Positions 12,386-14,993 of a DNA stretch of 14,993 nucleotides are shown here, piece after piece (position 1 is the first letter of the stretch; each line of letters starts with the position of its first letter). The translations under genes and the position numbers were made by a program. This stretch comes from Candidatus Collierbacteria bacterium. GTDB lineage: Bacteria > Patescibacteriota > Microgenomatia > UBA1400 > MFAQ01. Under the pieces are notes generated by a model. It saw nothing but the letters and a program-made list of their open reading frames with translations, was not told where the DNA came from and ran no database searches. The DNA lies in NCBI GenBank assembly GCA_903873735.1, contig CAIQPO010000039.1, forward strand, positions 1 to 14,993. Direction: 5' to 3'.

Positions 12386-13735
12386 ATGTCAGATTTTGAG
12401 CACGACATCACTCTCTGGATGAAAGGGGTTAACTTAGGAGAAGAAGCAGCAGATATCTCGGCTAAAATTGAAACCAAACAGGGTAGGGGAAGAACATACA
12501 CACTTAATACAGACAAGTTTGATACAGGAGATGGTGTTCTAGATGAGTCTACTCCTGATGGAATACTCACTGCTCTTGCTGTCACTAAGGCTAAACTACT
12601 TGCTGTGAGACCTCTCATGGAAGAGATATACCCAGCTCTCTCCTGGGAAGCAGATGAATACATTAAGTACTTAGACCAAGCAGTAGAAAACATCATCTCT
12701 CCCAAACAAGACAAAAGGGGAGGAAGAAGAGTCCATTACTCCCTCAAAGACACTCTCTCAGATCTCTTTACAGGTACTCCTGCCAGTAGAAGATATGCCG
12801 GCCTCTCTCTTCTAGTCCTTACCTCACTTGTTCTTGCTTCTTGTAAACCAGTAGAGACAACCAGTACTGTTACTCCAGATGTAGAACCAACCAGAGTCAG
12901 GGCTACAGAAGTCACCTCTGCTCCTACTGAAGTCGTCACCCAAGTTACTCCCCAAACTACACCTTCTCCTACCATTCATATTTCCACTCCCACCGAAGAT
13001 ACCAGAACAAAGACTCCTACTGTAACGGTGATGCCCACAATAACCTCGAGCCCTGAAGCTACCAGCACAACAGAGATAGCGTCTATTCCATTCTCTACAG
13101 AATTTGAAAATGTTGATTTTGATTCACTTCCGTTTGTTAACTACGAAGATATTCAATCTGGAAAACTTGCAGAAATTGAAATGCAATTGATAGCAAATAA
13201 CGCTGTAGAGGGTCCGGGAAACGGTGCTGTATTGATGGATCCTATTATTGATAACAGTGACGCCGGAGGTATGTTTAAAGTTGTGAGACTAAATCTCTCA
13301 CCCGGAGATCCAGAATACAACATACTCAAACAGGAAGAAGAGAAAAGACCTTACAGAACTATTTCTGTTTTTACAACCTCCATTAATGAAACGAAAGCTT
13401 ATGTTTATGGGGTAGCATATACAAACAAAGATGGGTCAACAACAATTCTGCATTATGCTTTTGAAAATATTGATGGGAATATTGAGGATATTTTAAGAAA
13501 AGCAATTAGTGGGGAATATTATTCACTACCAATTTCAAAAATCTATTGCGGTTCGAGTTGTGATCCATTTGGATGGATAGATTACTCGACACAGCCAGCA
13601 CTTAAGAAGTTGTATTCATCACCAGATGGACAAAAAATATCAGGACTCATTGATGAATGGGTTAAAACCGGCAACATACCTTCAGAACTTCAAAATATCT
13701 TGCTACTTCCCTTACCATTCTTCTATCCATACTAA
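12254..13735 (+). CDS. TM-anchored surface protein with cytoplasmic domain and Thr/Pro-rich stalk
   Basis: 493 residues from ATG 12254, or 449 from ATG 12386, which has the Shine-Dalgarno-like GGGGG 5 nt upstream. Order: a helical, charged cytoplasmic region (to about 178); one hydrophobic segment (179-196) ending in LASC with Cys197, which reads like an internal lipobox; a long Thr/Ser/Pro stalk (198-275) of the kind found on cell-surface proteins; and a globular C-terminal domain (280-493) with a Cys pair in YCGSSC. I know no family for either globular part. The C-terminal domain has more A/T-ended codons than the front half, which hints at a composite origin. Start choice is open: 12254 fits the leaderless pattern but lies inside a hairpin and upstream of an in-frame terminator. 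Confidence 0.7.
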   Translation: MVNKETMLDRERRYPQPSFESYTLALAATAEADLASFLYQEGEEMSDFEHDITLWMKGVNLGEEAADISAKIETKQGRGRTYTLNTDKFDTGDGVLDESTPDGILTALAVTKAKLLAVRPLMEEIYPALSWEADEYIKYLDQAVENIISPKQDKRGGRRVHYSLKDTLSDLFTGTPASRRYAGLSLLVLTSLVLASCKPVETTSTVTPDVEPTRVRATEVTSAPTEVVTQVTPQTTPSPTIHISTPTEDTRTKTPTVTVMPTITSSPEATSTTEIASIPFSTEFENVDFDSLPFVNYEDIQSGKLAEIEMQLIANNAVEGPGNGAVLMDPIIDNSDAGGMFKVVRLNLSPGDPEYNILKQEEEKRPYRTISVFTTSINETKAYVYGVAYTNKDGSTTILHYAFENIDGNIEDILRKAISGEYYSLPISKIYCGSSCDPFGWIDYSTQPALKKLYSSPDGQKISGLIDEWVKTGNIPSELQNILLLPLPFFYPY

Positions 13736-13797
13736 ACAATATCTCAACAACTCAAAACTTTTGCCATAACTTGAGAATTGATATAAACTCAAAATAG

Positions 13798-14993
13798 ATG
13801 AGAAAATTGTTGATTACAGTCTTAATTCTTGCCGTTTCCATGTTTCTTAGCAATTCTACTCTTCTTGCAGCCTGCAGAACTCCATGTTCTGGTGCTAGCG
13901 ACTGCACTACCTGCTGCTCAAACTGTACGCAAAACTGTAATCAAAGTGTAAGCCCTCATGTGTGTGCATGGTCAGTAAACAATAGTTGTACAAGATGGTG
14001 CGATAACGGTAATTGCAATTATGAAGACCCGCCGGGAGGATGGTACATGAATCAAATTTGCTGTGATGGGATTCACAATAGAGACACTCAAGTGGTAGGT
14101 TGTGATCCTTGTGGAAATGGTAGCTGTGATCAAGGTGAAGATTGCGATAACTGCTCACGGGACTGTGGTTCATGTTGTAATACTCAAAATCCCTCAACCC
14201 CAACACCTTCTTCTCCCACAAATGGTCAAACTCTTACACTTGTTTCTCAAATTAATCTCACTTGGTCAGCATCATCGTGGAATGAAGAATGTGGTGGTTC
14301 TCAAGACCGTTTATATAATGTTTGTGTCGGGACAAATGCCGGCGATCCTTGCTCCGGAGGAGTAAACACGAATGTATCTAACTCTACAGATCCAGCAGAA
14401 AGCTACACCTACAATCAAGCAAACAATAGTACCTACTATTGGAAAGTTAGAGCTAGAAATAAAGCGGGCAATTACTCTTCCTGGTCTTCGACATATTCAT
14501 TTACTATTAGCAACAATAACCCAACATTCCCTGGAATTCCCGCTGTCCAATGTTCTCCAGATGAAATACCAGCAGCTTCCGGTCCTTTTACATTTAGCAC
14601 CACTGTCTCGGATCTAGATGGAGGGGCAAATATTAGCAGAGTATATCTTGGTTTCAATAACTGTTCTGTCAATCCCGGTGACCCAGGGTGGAGTAACTTT
14701 GAACACACATTCGCTAATTACTTCGGATCATACGCGTTCTCAAATGACACTGGTCAAGTCGCGGGAAATAACGCTAACGCTGCCTGTACTGGTACAGTAG
14801 GCTCTCCCTCAAACCCATGGGTAGCTGGATTTCCTGGCACAAATTTCTCTGGAACAGTGACGACCAACTCTGTAAGCCACTCAATATCTGGCAACGACTA
14901 CACTCAAAACTTCTCCATTACTACCAATGGAGTTACCCCTGGGCAAAGCTATTATTGTTATGGCATGACTCAAGATCTACAAGGATTGTGGCA
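13798..14993 (+). CDS. Secreted or lipidated Cys-rich protein with FN3-like domain, 3' end outside window
   Basis: Open from ATG 13798 to the window end (398 full codons). A signal peptide with Arg2-Lys3 and a hydrophobic core ends at LLAAC, so either signal peptidase I cleavage or lipidation at Cys26 (lipobox LAAC) is possible. Residues 26-127 hold 21 Cys; 105-124 form a CGNGSC..GEDC..C..DCG module, common in extracellular Cys-rich proteins. A fibronectin type III-like domain follows (about 139-240; INLTWSAS, YYWKVRARNKAGNYSSWS), then a further Gly/Asn/Ser-rich beta domain with scattered Cys (SPDEIP.., FTFSTTVSDLDGG). Likely a surface adhesin or matrix protein. TATAAA lies 10 nt before the ATG and no Shine-Dalgarno is present. 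Confidence 0.8.
   Translation, partial: MRKLLITVLILAVSMFLSNSTLLAACRTPCSGASDCTTCCSNCTQNCNQSVSPHVCAWSVNNSCTRWCDNGNCNYEDPPGGWYMNQICCDGIHNRDTQVVGCDPCGNGSCDQGEDCDNCSRDCGSCCNTQNPSTPTPSSPTNGQTLTLVSQINLTWSASSWNEECGGSQDRLYNVCVGTNAGDPCSGGVNTNVSNSTDPAESYTYNQANNSTYYWKVRARNKAGNYSSWSSTYSFTISNNNPTFPGIPAVQCSPDEIPAASGPFTFSTTVSDLDGGANISRVYLGFNNCSVNPGDPGWSNFEHTFANYFGSYAFSNDTGQVAGNNANAACTGTVGSPSNPWVAGFPGTNFSGTVTTNSVSHSISGNDYTQNFSITTNGVTPGQSYYCYGMTQDLQGLW

Noticed and set aside
13907..14708. ORFs in other frames over the Cys-rich gene
   Set aside because: Shadows of the long open frame starting at 13798, which continues to the window end and has a signal peptide.

Overview
The window looks like a stretch of a small, AT-rich bacterial genome of the Candidate Phyla Radiation, most likely the Microgenomates side. 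This is an inference from style: tiny intergenic gaps, many short single-TM or secreted proteins of unknown family, compact RuvA/RuvB/RuvC and a short HolA. No rRNA or marker phylogeny is available here. The first ~190 bases do not belong to that genome. They are GC-rich and encode the C-terminal tail of an alphaproteobacterial-type TopA, and they stop abruptly inside the first gene of the AT-rich sequence, so the contig end is probably chimeric.

Layout. (1) 198-2923: the right part of an integrated element, with a 5'-truncated DNA methyltransferase, a terminase-small-subunit-like HTH protein and a serine recombinase, all overlapping. (2) 2940-3226: a compact transcription unit with a good promoter, a 39-residue very basic peptide gene, and RNA ends that can pair over 15 bp. 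(3) 3384-3457: tRNA-Glu(TTC). (4) 3516-5199: divergent Nudix-like and membrane-anchored genes. (5) 5232-6578: a GC-richer gene of unknown family with its own promoter, Shine-Dalgarno and terminator. (6) 6687-6952: tRNA-Lys(TTT), a 47-bp duplicate of its 3' end plus terminator, and a palindromic GC-rich cassette between the copies. (7) 7044-9592: ruvC, a strongly promoted membrane protein gene on the opposite strand, then ruvA-ruvB. (8) 9594-12216: half-VKOR membrane protein, secreted glycosidase-like protein, HolA (DNA polymerase III delta), and a TM-anchored protein. (9) 12217-13735: a structured leader overlapping a TM/stalk surface protein. (10) 13798-end: a Cys-rich secreted or lipidated protein running off the window.

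Expression signals fall into two styles. Many AT-rich genes have a TANNNT-type -10 box only 5-7 nt before the start codon and no Shine-Dalgarno, as expected for leaderless mRNAs. The 39-aa peptide gene, the 448-aa gene and the 134-aa membrane gene instead have full -35/-10 promoters, untranslated leaders whose 5' end can fold, and a Shine-Dalgarno. The last two also have intrinsic terminators. The best candidates for undescribed biology are the terminally paired mini-mRNA, the attenuator-like leader at 12253-12386, the tRNA-Lys 3'-end duplication with its palindromic insert, and the two GC-richer orphan genes.
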